From an uncultured Eubacteriales bacterium (GTDB lineage Bacteria > Bacillota > Clostridia > Christensenellales > CAG-138), in the NCBI GenBank assembly GCA_900542615.1, contig UQOG01000003.1, positions 1 to 63,470 on the forward strand: a stretch of DNA of 63,470 nucleotides, in the 5' to 3' direction. Below the pieces are notes generated by a model. It did no database searches and was not told the DNA's origin. It saw only the letters and a program-made list of their open reading frames with translations. This document shows positions 1-8,257 of the stretch, piece after piece. Every line of letters begins with the position of its first letter. Within the stretch, counting starts at the first letter, position 1. Position numbers and translations under genes: made by a program.

Positions 1-66
1 CGCGCTGACAGTGACCAGAGACATGGTCATCACCAGAGCAAGCACCAGTGAAAGAAATTTCTTCAT
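1..66 (-). CDS. Partial secreted protein, signal peptide only (probable SLH surface protein)
   Basis: Only the first 22 codons lie inside the window; the gene continues past its left edge. The peptide begins MKKFLSLVLALVMTMS: lysines followed by an uninterrupted hydrophobic core ending near VSA, a classical Sec signal peptide. A strong ribosome binding site (GGAGGAG) lies a few bases upstream of the ATG at 66, which fixes the start. Leaders of this exact style are common on S-layer-homology (SLH) proteins of Oscillospiraceae. The second recombinase module in this window carries an SLH pseudogene in the equivalent position. The SLH assignment is therefore inference from leader style and synteny; the signal peptide and start are directly visible. 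Confidence 0.7.
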   Translation of the reverse strand, partial: MKKFLSLVLALVMTMSLVTVSA

Positions 67-365
67 TCGGATTTCTCCTCCTTTAAAAGATTTGCAGAGA
101 GCTTTTGAGGTCCAATCTCCGGACCGGCTTCATATGCGCAGGGGTGTCTCTTCCCGTTGCTCCGGCCCAGAGCGGACCACAGAAGTTCCTTTCTGCGCGT
201 TCACTTTACCCCAGGAGAATGCTGCTGTCTACGATTTGCCGGGTTTTGTTAAAAAAGTGAAATAATTACTGGATTTCTTGCGCTTGCCATGAAAAGCAAG
301 TGTAACCGATGAAAAAGTTCCCAAACAAAGTGGCGATTCCGGCAGGCCTCCGCATAGGGGCAAAA

Positions 366-412
366 AGAAAGATGCCGTGAAAACAGATTCTCTGCTGCCA
401 CGGCATCTTTCT
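366..412 (-). terminator. Rho-independent terminator after the tandem recombinase-like gene
   Basis: A 14-bp stem (AGAAAGATGCCGTG at 366-379 and its complement at 399-412) read on the minus strand is followed by a T-run. It sits 30 bp after the stop of the gene at 443-1714. It separates that gene from the secreted-protein gene starting at 66, so the latter probably has its own promoter in the 300 bp between, where I see no convincing one. Confidence 0.75.
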
Positions 413-442
413 TCTGCTATGTGGGATGCATTGCCCAACAGG

Positions 443-1714
443 CTACGATTCTTTCAGATAGTATTTCTGGCCGACTTTAATCAGGTTTCCAGAATCTACT
501 TCATGCTTGAGCAGCGCGGAGCATTGCTCGGTTTCAATCTGCAGGGCGGTGGTGATGTCCTTCCGACAGGCAAAGCCCTCCTTCTTCAGATATTCGTAGA
601 GGGCTTCCTGCTGTCGTTCCGGCGGAACTACGGAATCCGGTAAGTAGTATTTATAGCCCACGCGGACCAGGAGACCCTTATCCAGCATGGCACGCAGCCG
701 CTGATACGCAGCGGATTTGGTCTGGCCATATAATTCCATGATCTGGCTGCGTGTGATAGGGCCACTGCGGCGAATCGCCTCTGTGATCTTTTGTTCCCAA
801 TTGCTCTTTTCGTATCTGGTCCAGAGATCTCGCAACGTCCAGTTCTCCATGCCGCCGCGGATCAGGGCGGTTCTTGTGATCCTAGACACCCGCGAAACGT
901 CCATGGGTTTTTTTGACTCGGCGGAGAGCAGGACATGGAGATCCTCCGTCCGCTTCTGGAGCCGCTTTGCCAATATTCTTTTGGCTGCCGCTGTCAGCGG
1001 TACCTCTCCTTCCGGCAGGTGAATCAGATTCTTCTCCAGATCCACCTGATCCCAAGTCAAGGACACAATGTTTTTAGCGGTCAGCCCCATGCTCCAAGTA
1101 AGCCAGAGTACCAAGCCGGCAGGAGTGTCTTTTTCCGCCTGCAAAATCTTCCACAGCTTGAACTCATCGATGTCCCCGGACTTCTCACTATGCTTGGGGC
1201 CAGCTCTTCCGTTCGGCAGATACTGGGCAAAATGCAATTGTAAAGACCGGATCTCCATACCGGTGATACGAGCCACATAGGACCAGTCGTGTTGTTCCAG
1301 TTGTCGAATTATATAGTCATGGCGCAGATCGACCAGACGCACGTTCGTTTGCCCTACCTCGTCAAGAACCCTGCGCGCTATCCGGGAGATTGCCTGGGGT
1401 TGCATTTGCTTATGGTAGCGATCAGAGCAGATCACGCAGTTATTTGTGGAATTCCCGGTGAGAAATGTCCATTTTCTGTACACGGAACGCAGGTAATCTG
1501 CCAGCATTTGAGTAATGGGAATCGTCCGAGCTGGCAACTGGAGTTGATTTCGTTCAAAATCCACCTGATCCCAAGTCAGGTTCGTGATCTCATCCCGTAG
1601 CAGTCCCGCCTGCCATGCAAGACGCACAGCCACACCGGCGGCATCGCTGGCGTGGCTTCCCAGAAGTCGTTCCATGGCCGCCGTATCCGGCCGATTCACA
1701 AAAAATTCTCGCAT
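443..1714 (-). CDS. Tandem degenerate tyrosine-recombinase-like protein with C-terminal winged helices
   Basis: The 423-aa protein contains two successive copies of a recombinase catalytic-core-like unit (about residues 20-165 and 185-310), each marked by LTWDQVD. Two winged-helix-like units follow (about 315-360 and 370-420), each ending in a VG-x-KYYL hairpin. The R-H-R-H-Y set of active recombinases is not intact. The first unit has GLLRDEI where GLRxxEL is expected and VDLRH where HxLRH is expected, with no clear nucleophilic tyrosine. The second unit lacks the arginine altogether. I infer a DNA-binding regulator rather than an active recombinase. The start at 1714 has a GGAGG site. It lies 132 bp downstream of an invertible-looking promoter segment, so its expression is likely phase variable. 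A surface-protein gene follows. No usual family length is known to me for this fusion. Confidence 0.7.
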   Translation of the reverse strand: MREFFVNRPDTAAMERLLGSHASDAAGVAVRLAWQAGLLRDEITNLTWDQVDFERNQLQLPARTIPITQMLADYLRSVYRKWTFLTGNSTNNCVICSDRYHKQMQPQAISRIARRVLDEVGQTNVRLVDLRHDYIIRQLEQHDWSYVARITGMEIRSLQLHFAQYLPNGRAGPKHSEKSGDIDEFKLWKILQAEKDTPAGLVLWLTWSMGLTAKNIVSLTWDQVDLEKNLIHLPEGEVPLTAAAKRILAKRLQKRTEDLHVLLSAESKKPMDVSRVSRITRTALIRGGMENWTLRDLWTRYEKSNWEQKITEAIRRSGPITRSQIMELYGQTKSAAYQRLRAMLDKGLLVRVGYKYYLPDSVVPPERQQEALYEYLKKEGFACRKDITTALQIETEQCSALLKHEVDSGNLIKVGQKYYLKES

Positions 1715-1845
1715 ACGGCCCCTCCGTGCCCCGAATTCCCTGCCTGATGCAAATCGAAACTTGCTTGGGCGATTATTCGTCGACGGACGGGCTTAGAGAA
1801 ACTTCACTGAACAGTTCCTGCCGCTTCCCTTTGCTCGCTGCCTCG

Positions 1846-2118
1846 TCACGGAATTATCATTCCGTCGCTGATTCATATGAAAGGGATTGGCGGGTCAAAG
1901 GGAAAAGACACAAAAAAAGCCCGTACTATCTGCACGGGCGAAAAAAACGATATTAGAACCAAGGCCGGACAGAATTTAACGTTTCCCCGGCTTTTTTCTG
2001 CTGCCCGGAGAGGCAAAACCCTCTTGTGGGCAGGCGCCCTATGTGATAAAATGTAATTGCAGATATGTAGGATAAATTGTTTTTTGCGATTATTTGTGTC
2101 GGAATGATAATTCCGTGA
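1846..2118. promoter_or_regulatory. Putative invertible promoter segment (switch 1, OFF orientation)
   Basis: Two perfect 19-bp inverted repeats, TCACGGAATTATCATTCCG at 1846-1864 and its exact complement at 2100-2118, bound ~235 bp. Each repeat is itself a near-palindrome with 7-bp arms around a 4-bp asymmetric centre, the layout of a tyrosine-recombinase crossover site. Inside are a plus-directed sigma-A promoter (TTGTGG 2024-2029, 17 bp, TAAAAT 2047-2052), a minus-directed terminator (stem 1919-1939 with T-run) and a plus-directed terminator (about 1964-1997). The right repeat abuts the stop codon of the recombinase at 2119. As drawn, the promoter faces into that recombinase's 3' end (antisense). 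Inverted, it would drive the gene at 443-1714. Inversion is inferred, not observed. Confidence 0.75.
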
Positions 2119-2964
2119 TTACGATATCAGCCCCAGCCGGTCAAGCGTTCGCTGGTGCTCTGCGCCAGAAGTCAGCAGATAGATGCGCGTCGTTTCGATG
2201 CTGCTGTGGCCCAACAGGTCGGACAGTTTGACGATGTCCCGACAGGCCCGGTAAAACACGGTGGCAAACATGTGCCGCAGATTGTGGGGGAACACCTTGC
2301 CCGGCATCACGCCGGCGTATTTGCAAAGGCTCTTCATCTCCGCCCAGATCTGGCGGCGGCCCAGTTCTTTTCCGCTTTTGGTGCGAAAGATCGCACCAGA
2401 GGCGGTCTTTTGCTTTTGGGCATATTTGAGCAGCTTGCGGCAGAGTTTCCCCGGCAGCAGGATCACGCGGATTTTGCCTTTGAGGGAGACTTCGGCCTTG
2501 CCCTGCCGCACGGCTTCCACTGTGATATAGCGGACTTCGCTGACCCGGATGCCGGTGGCCCCGATGGTCTCCACCAGCAAGCCCAGCCGCTCCCGGCCCA
2601 GACGGCAAGCCGCGTCCAGCAGGCTCTGATAATCGGATTTTGTCAGCTCCCGGCCGGCATCCCGGAACAGCCGCCGCTGGATTTTCAGGAATTTCACCCG
2701 GCAGTCGTTTAGATCAAGGTACGCCAACAGGCTGTTTAAGGCAGAGAGCATGGCATTGATACTGGCGGGGGCGTAGCCCTGCTCCGCCAGATAGGCTTTC
2801 CACTCTGCGGTCAGCTCCTTGCAGATTTCGCGATCACCCAGCCAGCAGGCGAATGCCCGGATATCCCGAAGATACTTTTCCATGGTGGCTGCGCTCTTCT
2901 CCTCCAGCAGAAGGTGACGGGCAAACGCCTGTATTTGCAGGGGTGTCAGTTTGTGTTCGGACAT
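2119..2964 (-). CDS. Tyrosine recombinase (probable DNA invertase of switch 1)
   Basis: A 281-aa XerC/D-type tyrosine recombinase with an N-terminal SAM-like core-binding domain (about 1-95) and a catalytic domain (about 110-281). The active-site set is visible: GIRVSE, HNLRH, LLGHSS and the nucleophile in TTRIYL. The ORF is open further upstream, but the ATG at 2964 has an AAGGAGG site at good spacing and starts the normal domain, so I chose it. It is a close paralogue of the 281-aa recombinase at 10305-11150. Its 3' end touches the right inverted repeat of the segment 1846-2118, which makes it the obvious candidate to invert that segment. No phage genes are near, so a prophage-integrase role is unlikely. 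Confidence 0.9.
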   Translation of the reverse strand: MSEHKLTPLQIQAFARHLLLEEKSAATMEKYLRDIRAFACWLGDREICKELTAEWKAYLAEQGYAPASINAMLSALNSLLAYLDLNDCRVKFLKIQRRLFRDAGRELTKSDYQSLLDAACRLGRERLGLLVETIGATGIRVSEVRYITVEAVRQGKAEVSLKGKIRVILLPGKLCRKLLKYAQKQKTASGAIFRTKSGKELGRRQIWAEMKSLCKYAGVMPGKVFPHNLRHMFATVFYRACRDIVKLSDLLGHSSIETTRIYLLTSGAEHQRTLDRLGLIS

Positions 2965-3022
2965 AGGGGGGCCTCCTTGCATGATTTCATGCCAACATTG
3001 TACAGGAACGGCAGAGACAGCA

Positions 3023-3054
3023 AAGCCCACAGCGGTAACTGCCGCTGTGGGCTT
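3023..3054. promoter_or_regulatory. Strong inverted repeat upstream of recombinase 1
   Basis: A 13-bp perfect stem (AAGCCCACAGCGG at 3023-3035 with its complement at 3042-3054) and a short loop lie about 60 bp upstream of the recombinase start. There is no good T-run on either side, so it could be an attenuator, an operator or an insulator. The remaining bases between 3055 and 3470 hold nothing I recognise. Confidence 0.4.
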
Positions 3055-3472
3055 GTGAATCCTGGTCCCGCAATGGTAGGATTGCCACCGGTTTCCAGAA
3101 AATATACGGGTTGCCCTATCTGCTTATCATGGGATTCTTCTCTTCACGAGTTATGGAAGCAAATATGATACCATACTGCTCCAGAGGCCGATGGGAATAT
3201 CCGAAACACAACGAGGCTGCGTGCAGAAAAATATGCGTAAGCTGTTGATTACGAGTAGATTTTGCCTTTGTTCACAGCATCGAAATGCCGATGGCCGGCA
3301 GAGCGGGTTTTCCTTACGCAATTCTTCTGCCCCTCCGGCCGCGCAAAGTGGGTCCGGGCTTCCGCATGGAACTGCCCCTGGCTATAGCCGGGGACGATGC
3401 TTTCCCTGCCGAAAGGTGGGGGGCTTTTGGGATCGTCCGCCCCAAATCCTGTAAAAATTCTTTTTATTCCCC

Positions 3473-3501
3473 TGAAACGATGGTACTCTGAAACACGAAT
3501 A
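3473..3501 (+). promoter_or_regulatory. ECF-type promoter of the sigma/ABC operon
   Basis: TGAAAC (3473-3478), a 17-bp spacer and CGAATA (3496-3501) match the AAC-rich -35 and CG-starting -10 typical of promoters read by ECF sigma factors. It lies 24 bp upstream of the sigma gene, which suggests the factor activates its own operon. This is a sequence match only. Confidence 0.5.
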
Positions 3502-3524
3502 TACCTGTGAAAGGCGGTGAGGCG

Positions 3525-4061
3525 ATGGAGCGGGAACAGACATGGATCAGGGCTATCCAGCGGCGAAACTCCCGGGAGGCGGCGGAGCAGCTGATCCAGA
3601 CCTACTATGACGAAATCTACCGCTTCGTCTACCGTCAGACCGGCAGCAAGGAGGACGCCATGGACCTGACCCAGTCCGTCTTCATCGCAGTCCTGCGGGC
3701 ATTGCCCGGCTACCGGGCGGAGCGGGCGTCCTTCCGCACCTGGCTGTACCGCATCGCCGCCAACAAAGTCATCGACACCCGCCGGAAGGCCCGGCCGGTC
3801 TCTATTCCTATTCAGGAAATGGAGCTCCCTGCAGCAGAGGACTTTGTGGCCCGCGTCCATGACCGGGCCCTGCTGGAGACCATCGAAGGCTATGTCTCCG
3901 GCCTGGACCCCGGGGAGCAGGCGGTGTTCCGCCTGCGGATCTACGGGGAAAAGACCTTCCCGGAGATCGCTGCCGCCATGGGAGAGCCGGAGGCGGCAGT
4001 GAAATCCAGATACTACCGCCTGATCGGGCGGCTGCGAAAGGAGTTTGGAGCAGATGGATAA
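3525..4061 (+). CDS. ECF-family RNA polymerase sigma factor
   Basis: A 178-aa sigma-70-like protein of group IV (ECF) length. Region 2 (about residues 20-85) contains the DAMDLTQSVFIAVLRAL helix and the TWLYRIAANKVID stretch of region 2.4. Region 4 (about 120-172) ends in the helix-turn-helix EIAAAMGEPEAAVKSRYYR. An upstream in-frame GTG at 3507 exists, but the ATG at 3525 has the better AAGGCGGTGAGG site. It overlaps the next gene by 8 bp and heads a five-gene operon with an ABC exporter. The likely role is to sense envelope stress or an antimicrobial through the membrane protein next door and to induce the transporter. An ECF-like promoter precedes it. Confidence 0.9.
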   Translation: MEREQTWIRAIQRRNSREAAEQLIQTYYDEIYRFVYRQTGSKEDAMDLTQSVFIAVLRALPGYRAERASFRTWLYRIAANKVIDTRRKARPVSIPIQEMELPAAEDFVARVHDRALLETIEGYVSGLDPGEQAVFRLRIYGEKTFPEIAAAMGEPEAAVKSRYYRLIGRLRKEFGADG

Positions 4062-4803
4062 TCAAAAAATTTCCATGCCCACAGAGGCGGAAAAACAGCG
4101 GGCCATTGCCCGGATTCTGGATGCAGGCCTGCCCCGCCGGGTCGCCTTTGGCCGGGAGCTGCGGGAGGTTTTGCAGCGCATCGGCCCCCGCGCGCTGCTG
4201 TTTGGCGTGGGGGACTGTTTGGCCTTGTCCCTGCTGATCTGGGCCCTGTGCCTGCTGTCGGCGCTTTTTGTGGCCGGTTCCACCGGCTCTTTGGCACCGG
4301 CCCTGTTCCTGTTTTCTCCCCTGCTCTATGCCGCCCTCTCCCTGCTGACTGCCTGGAAGAACCTGCAGACCGGCATTTGGGAGTGGACCTGGACCTTCCA
4401 GGTCTCCGCCCGGATGGTGGCGGCCCTGCAGATGCTGTGCTTCGGCGGGGTGTCCGTACTGGTGTGTGTCCCGGCAAATATGCTGTTGTGGACCTTCACC
4501 GGGCAGGAGATGCCCCTGGGCTGGATGCTGGCACTGTCTCTGGCCAGCCTGTTTCTGTATGGCGCTCTCTCCCTGCTGTGCCAGCGGCTGCGGGGACCTG
4601 CCGGGTGGCTGGCGGCGCCGACCGGCTGGGTTCTGATGGGCCTGATTCCCCTGATCTGGCCCCGGACGGCGGAGTGGCTGACGGCCATCCCCACCGTAGT
4701 GTTCTGCCTGCTGGCCGCGGCCGGGATTACTCTGTACCTTTTGGAACTGCGCTGCTTCTGCCGGCGCCCGATGGAAGGAGGCGTCTCCTATGCTCTCCGT
4801 TGA
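4054..4803 (+). CDS. Multi-pass membrane protein next to ECF sigma (possible anti-sigma factor)
   Basis: A 249-aa protein with a ~45-aa charged cytosolic N-terminus, then about six hydrophobic segments between residues 50 and 240. The ATG at 4054 is preceded by AAAGGAG and overlaps the end of the sigma gene by 8 bp, so the two are translationally coupled. Coupling plus a soluble N-terminus before membrane helices is the arrangement of transmembrane anti-sigma factors, and that is my inference. No zinc-finger (HxxxCxxC) motif is present. It could instead be an accessory permease of the transporter encoded downstream. I do not recognise the family. Confidence 0.6.
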   Translation: MDNQKISMPTEAEKQRAIARILDAGLPRRVAFGRELREVLQRIGPRALLFGVGDCLALSLLIWALCLLSALFVAGSTGSLAPALFLFSPLLYAALSLLTAWKNLQTGIWEWTWTFQVSARMVAALQMLCFGGVSVLVCVPANMLLWTFTGQEMPLGWMLALSLASLFLYGALSLLCQRLRGPAGWLAAPTGWVLMGLIPLIWPRTAEWLTAIPTVVFCLLAAAGITLYLLELRCFCRRPMEGGVSYALR

Positions 4804-5641
4804 GCACGTCACGAAAACCTATGGGAAGTTCACCGCTTTGGAGGACATTTCCCTGACCTTCACTCCCGGCGTCTACGGTCTGCTGGCACCCAATGGGGCG
4901 GGCAAGACCACCCTCATCAAGATGCTCACCACCCTGCTGTTCCCCACCAAGGGACAGATCCTGTGGGAGGGAGAAGACATCCGGGCCTTGGGGGCGGAAT
5001 ACCGGGGCCTGCTGGGGTATCTCCCCCAGCAGTTCGGGTACTATCCCAGCTACACGCCCCGGCAATTCCTCCGGTATGCCGCCGCCCTCCAGTGCATCCC
5101 GAAGCGGGAGGCGGACGGCCGCATTGACCACCTGCTGGAGACAGTGGGACTTGGGGATGCTGCGGACAAAAAAATGAAGAAGTTCTCCGGCGGGATGCTC
5201 CAGCGGGTGGGCATCGCCGTAGCCATGCTGAACGACCCGAAGCTGCTGATCCTGGACGAGCCCACCGCTGGGCTGGACCCCCGGGAGCGGGTGCGGTTCC
5301 GCAATTTGATCCACACGCTGGCTGAGGATCGGATCGTGATTCTCTCCACCCACATCGTCTCAGACATTGAGACCATCGCCGGGCAAATCGTCATGTTCAA
5401 GGATCACCGCCTCTACTGCTGCGACAGCCCTGCCCGCATCTGCGCCCGGTTCCAGGGCAGGGTATTCCAGCTTCCTGCCGGGATGCCCCTGGCCCCGGGA
5501 CAGTTCCTGCTCAGCGAAGGACAGGGGGCGGATGGCCCGGTGCTCCGGGTGCTCTGCGAGACGCCCCCTGTCAATGGAACGCCGGTAACGCCGGGGTTGG
5601 AGGATGCGTTTCTCGCCATCTACCGGGAGGAACAGACATGA
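4790..5641 (+). CDS. ABC transporter ATP-binding protein
   Basis: A 283-aa ABC ATPase with Walker A APNGAGKTTL (about residue 36), a Q-loop near YLPQQFGYYP, the signature FSGGMLQRVGIA (about 137) and Walker B LLILDEPTAGLDP (about 155), followed by the switch histidine in STHIVSD. The C-terminal ~70 residues form the regulatory extension seen in drug and bacteriocin exporters of the CcmA type. The start at 4790 has AAGGAGG and overlaps the membrane gene by 14 bp; its stop overlaps the first permease. It energises export by the two permeases that follow. The substrate cannot be read from the sequence. Confidence 0.92.
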   Translation: MLSVEHVTKTYGKFTALEDISLTFTPGVYGLLAPNGAGKTTLIKMLTTLLFPTKGQILWEGEDIRALGAEYRGLLGYLPQQFGYYPSYTPRQFLRYAAALQCIPKREADGRIDHLLETVGLGDAADKKMKKFSGGMLQRVGIAVAMLNDPKLLILDEPTAGLDPRERVRFRNLIHTLAEDRIVILSTHIVSDIETIAGQIVMFKDHRLYCCDSPARICARFQGRVFQLPAGMPLAPGQFLLSEGQGADGPVLRVLCETPPVNGTPVTPGLEDAFLAIYREEQT

Positions 5642-6783
5642 ATCTGGCGGTCTATGAGTGGCGGAAGCTCTTCCGCCTGCCCGCCCTGTGGGCCTTCCTG
5701 GCCCTGTGTCTGGCCTTTAACGGGCTGCTGATCGCCACGCTCTCCCCCTATGACCGGGCGTTCTTCAACGAGACTTCCCAAACGGCAAAGGCCTTGGGCC
5801 AGCGGGTTGATGAAGACTTTCTTGCCGGGCTGGACGCTATACCCGCCACAGAGAACCGGGATTTGCTGCGTCAATCTGTCACCGGGATGGAGGACATTTT
5901 CGAGACGTATGACACCGGGGAACTCTCGGATTTCTATGCCGGTGTGGTGGAGAAATCCCCTCTGGCAGTTACCTGGATGACCTGGAAATATGATCTGCTG
6001 GCGAGCCGGGTGGAGCACCTGGCCCAGACTGACGCGGCGCTGGATTTGTACGCCGGCCCGGCCACCTACGGCAGCCACCAGTTCCTCTTCGGCGCGCTGT
6101 TCCGGGCCATTCTCTGTGAGAGCGCCATTCTGGCCATGCTGGGGACGCTGTATCTGCTGGGCTACGAGGGGATGCACCGCGCAGAGGGCCTGGCCTGCGC
6201 CTCCCGAACGGGACGGAAACTACGGCGGGTGAAGGTCCTGGCGGCTCTCCAGGCGTCGGCGGCGCTGTACGGCCTGCTGGCGTTCTGCACCCTGGTGCCC
6301 TACTTCCTGCTGTACGACTACAGCGGAATCTGGAATGCCAGCGTGTCCAGCCAGTTCAACTATTTCTCGGACATGCTGGTGGTCCGGCCCTTCCTCACCT
6401 GGGGGGACTTCACGGTGGGTCAGTACCTGGCCGCTGCCCTAGCCCTGGGCGCGGTGCTGACGGCGGTATTCTCCCTGCTGGCGTCGGTGTGCGGCACGCT
6501 GGTGCGAAGCCCCTATCTGGCGGCCCTGGCGCTGTGCCTGGTGTGCTTCGGCGGACTGGGACTGGTCTCCGTTCTGGGGGAGCTGGGCTGGTGGGCGGCC
6601 TATTTGATTGCCTGTTTCCAGCCGGTAACGGTCTGGCTCTCCTGCAGCGCCTGGTTCACGGAGCTGGGACTGAACGCCGTCCTCCCCTGGCAGGAGACCA
6701 TCGCAAGCGGGCTGAACCTGCTGCTTTTGGGCGGCGGAGTCCTGTTGGCTCTCGGTTGGTTTGACAGAAAGGACGTGTCCTGA
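5638..6783 (+). CDS. ABC-2 type permease, first subunit
   Basis: A 381-aa membrane protein starting at an ATG that overlaps the ATPase stop by 4 bp. One hydrophobic helix at residues 12-32 is followed by a ~110-residue hydrophilic extracytoplasmic loop. Five or six helices lie in the C-terminal 230 residues (about 145 onward). This is the shape of ABC-2 permeases of peptide or antibiotic exporters. It probably pairs with the next gene as a heterodimer bound to the ATPase at 4790-5641. No substrate is predictable. Confidence 0.8.
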   Translation: MNLAVYEWRKLFRLPALWAFLALCLAFNGLLIATLSPYDRAFFNETSQTAKALGQRVDEDFLAGLDAIPATENRDLLRQSVTGMEDIFETYDTGELSDFYAGVVEKSPLAVTWMTWKYDLLASRVEHLAQTDAALDLYAGPATYGSHQFLFGALFRAILCESAILAMLGTLYLLGYEGMHRAEGLACASRTGRKLRRVKVLAALQASAALYGLLAFCTLVPYFLLYDYSGIWNASVSSQFNYFSDMLVVRPFLTWGDFTVGQYLAAALALGAVLTAVFSLLASVCGTLVRSPYLAALALCLVCFGGLGLVSVLGELGWWAAYLIACFQPVTVWLSCSAWFTELGLNAVLPWQETIASGLNLLLLGGGVLLALGWFDRKDVS

Positions 6784-7991
6784 TGGAACTTTTGAAATGG
6801 GAGCTGCGGAAGATCTGGCGGCCCGGCATCCTGGCGGCCATCCTGCTGCTGGGGGCGGTATACTACTGGATGTTCCCACAGTTCTATATCGAGCACTTTT
6901 GCAACGGTCCCCAGTCGGAGGCCCAGTTCGATCTGGCCTCCGACTGGGTGGAGCGGTATGGCCCCACCCTGGAACCGGAAGAACGGGCAGAACTGGACGA
7001 GCAGATGGTAGAGGAGATCACGGCCTTTGACACACAGATCACCGCCATCCCGGAAGCTGCGGCAGCGGGGCTGACGGACTATAAATCTTTTCTCTCCTTT
7101 CGGGGGGACTACCTGAACGGCATACGCAACACTGATGGACAGGCAGATATGGATGTGGAGGCCCTGCTCTACCGGGTGTACGGCGGCACCAACTGGTACC
7201 GGATCGAGGCGCTGGCGGATACTCTGGAGACCTATGATACCCAGGAGGATCACCGCGCTCTGATTGTCTCCAACCGGCAGCAATTGGCCCAGCCGGAGGC
7301 CATGGTCCGGCGGGAGGCGGAGCTGGCAAGCTCGGATATGACCCATTCCCTGCTGCCGTCCTCTGTGAAATACTCCACTCAGGAGTACGGCAAGGATCTG
7401 GCGGTATGGTGCGTACTCAGCATCGTGCTCCTGCTCTCCCCCACCCTGGTGCGGGACCGGCTGCGGAACACCCGGCCTATGCAGTGGGCCTCCCGGCGGG
7501 GGCGGTCCGTTTTGAACGTTCAGATGGGAGCTGCCCTGCTCTCTGCGCTGGTGCTGGCGGTGGTGAATATAACAGTCTATGTCATTCCGTTCCTGGCCCA
7601 GGGGCCCCTGCAATTTGCCGCCTGCGGCCTGGACGGCATCTGGGAGTGGGGCACTCCCTGGTTCGACTGGACCTACGGCACCTATCTGCTGGTGCTGGCG
7701 GGGCTGATTTTGGCCCTGTCCCTGGGGGCCGCCGGGCTGACGGCTTTTCTCTCCCAGTACAGCGGCAACTACATCGCCATGCTGCTGAAGGCCGTTCCCC
7801 TGTTCGTGGCGGTGGGGGTCGTGCTGGGCTCCTGGCTTCTGGATCGGCCCTTCACGTTCCGCCCCCTCTGGGACGGCTACGGCCCCTGGGTGCCCAAGGG
7901 TGCGGAGGCGGTGGCCGCTGCAGTCCTGCTGGCTTTGGGACTTGGCCTGTGTGCCCTGGCCTGCCGGCGGCAGCGAAAGAGGGAACTATGA
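6783..7991 (+). CDS. ABC-2 type permease, second subunit
   Basis: A 402-aa membrane protein with the same plan as its neighbour: a short N-terminus, one helix (about 12-30), a large polar loop (about 35-205) and a block of five or six helices to the end. Its ATG shares bases with the previous stop (TGATG) and has an AAAGGACG site. It completes the transporter. The 3' end overlaps a 24-codon ORF (7988-8062) that looks like the stump of a further operon gene. Confidence 0.8.
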   Translation: MELLKWELRKIWRPGILAAILLLGAVYYWMFPQFYIEHFCNGPQSEAQFDLASDWVERYGPTLEPEERAELDEQMVEEITAFDTQITAIPEAAAAGLTDYKSFLSFRGDYLNGIRNTDGQADMDVEALLYRVYGGTNWYRIEALADTLETYDTQEDHRALIVSNRQQLAQPEAMVRREAELASSDMTHSLLPSSVKYSTQEYGKDLAVWCVLSIVLLLSPTLVRDRLRNTRPMQWASRRGRSVLNVQMGAALLSALVLAVVNITVYVIPFLAQGPLQFAACGLDGIWEWGTPWFDWTYGTYLLVLAGLILALSLGAAGLTAFLSQYSGNYIAMLLKAVPLFVAVGVVLGSWLLDRPFTFRPLWDGYGPWVPKGAEAVAAAVLLALGLGLCALACRRQRKREL

Positions 7992-8062
7992 TAAAGGAAA
8001 TTTTATTTTCTCTTAAATTTTATCTCTACAAGTATGATCCGGATTGTGACCCGGAACGATGA
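7988..8062 (+). pseudogene. 24-codon ORF, probable truncated sixth gene of the ECF/ABC operon
   Basis: An ATG overlaps the stop of the second permease (ATGA), exactly the coupling used by the other genes of this operon. It encodes MIKEILFSLKFYLYKYDPD and then ends after five more codons. The abrupt stop, followed by ~195 bp of non-coding sequence and then a decayed SLH gene, suggests that a longer gene was cut when the second recombinase module arrived or rearranged. It could instead be a real small peptide gene. Bases 8063-8257 hold nothing I recognise. Confidence 0.4.
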
Positions 8063-8257
8063 AATAGCGCGGAGTGGAGCGCAGCAGCCTTCGAGTCTTG
8101 GCCCGTTTGGGGTCTAAAAACACTTCGGCGCCGGCCGTCCAAAGTAGGCGTGGGCCTCTCAGCGCTTGGCTGCTGCCGGCAAGCCAAATGCTCCGCGCGT
8201 CCTGCAGGGAGCGGAATTTAATGACATTGGGCCAAAGCCCCCTCCCGCCTCATTGGC

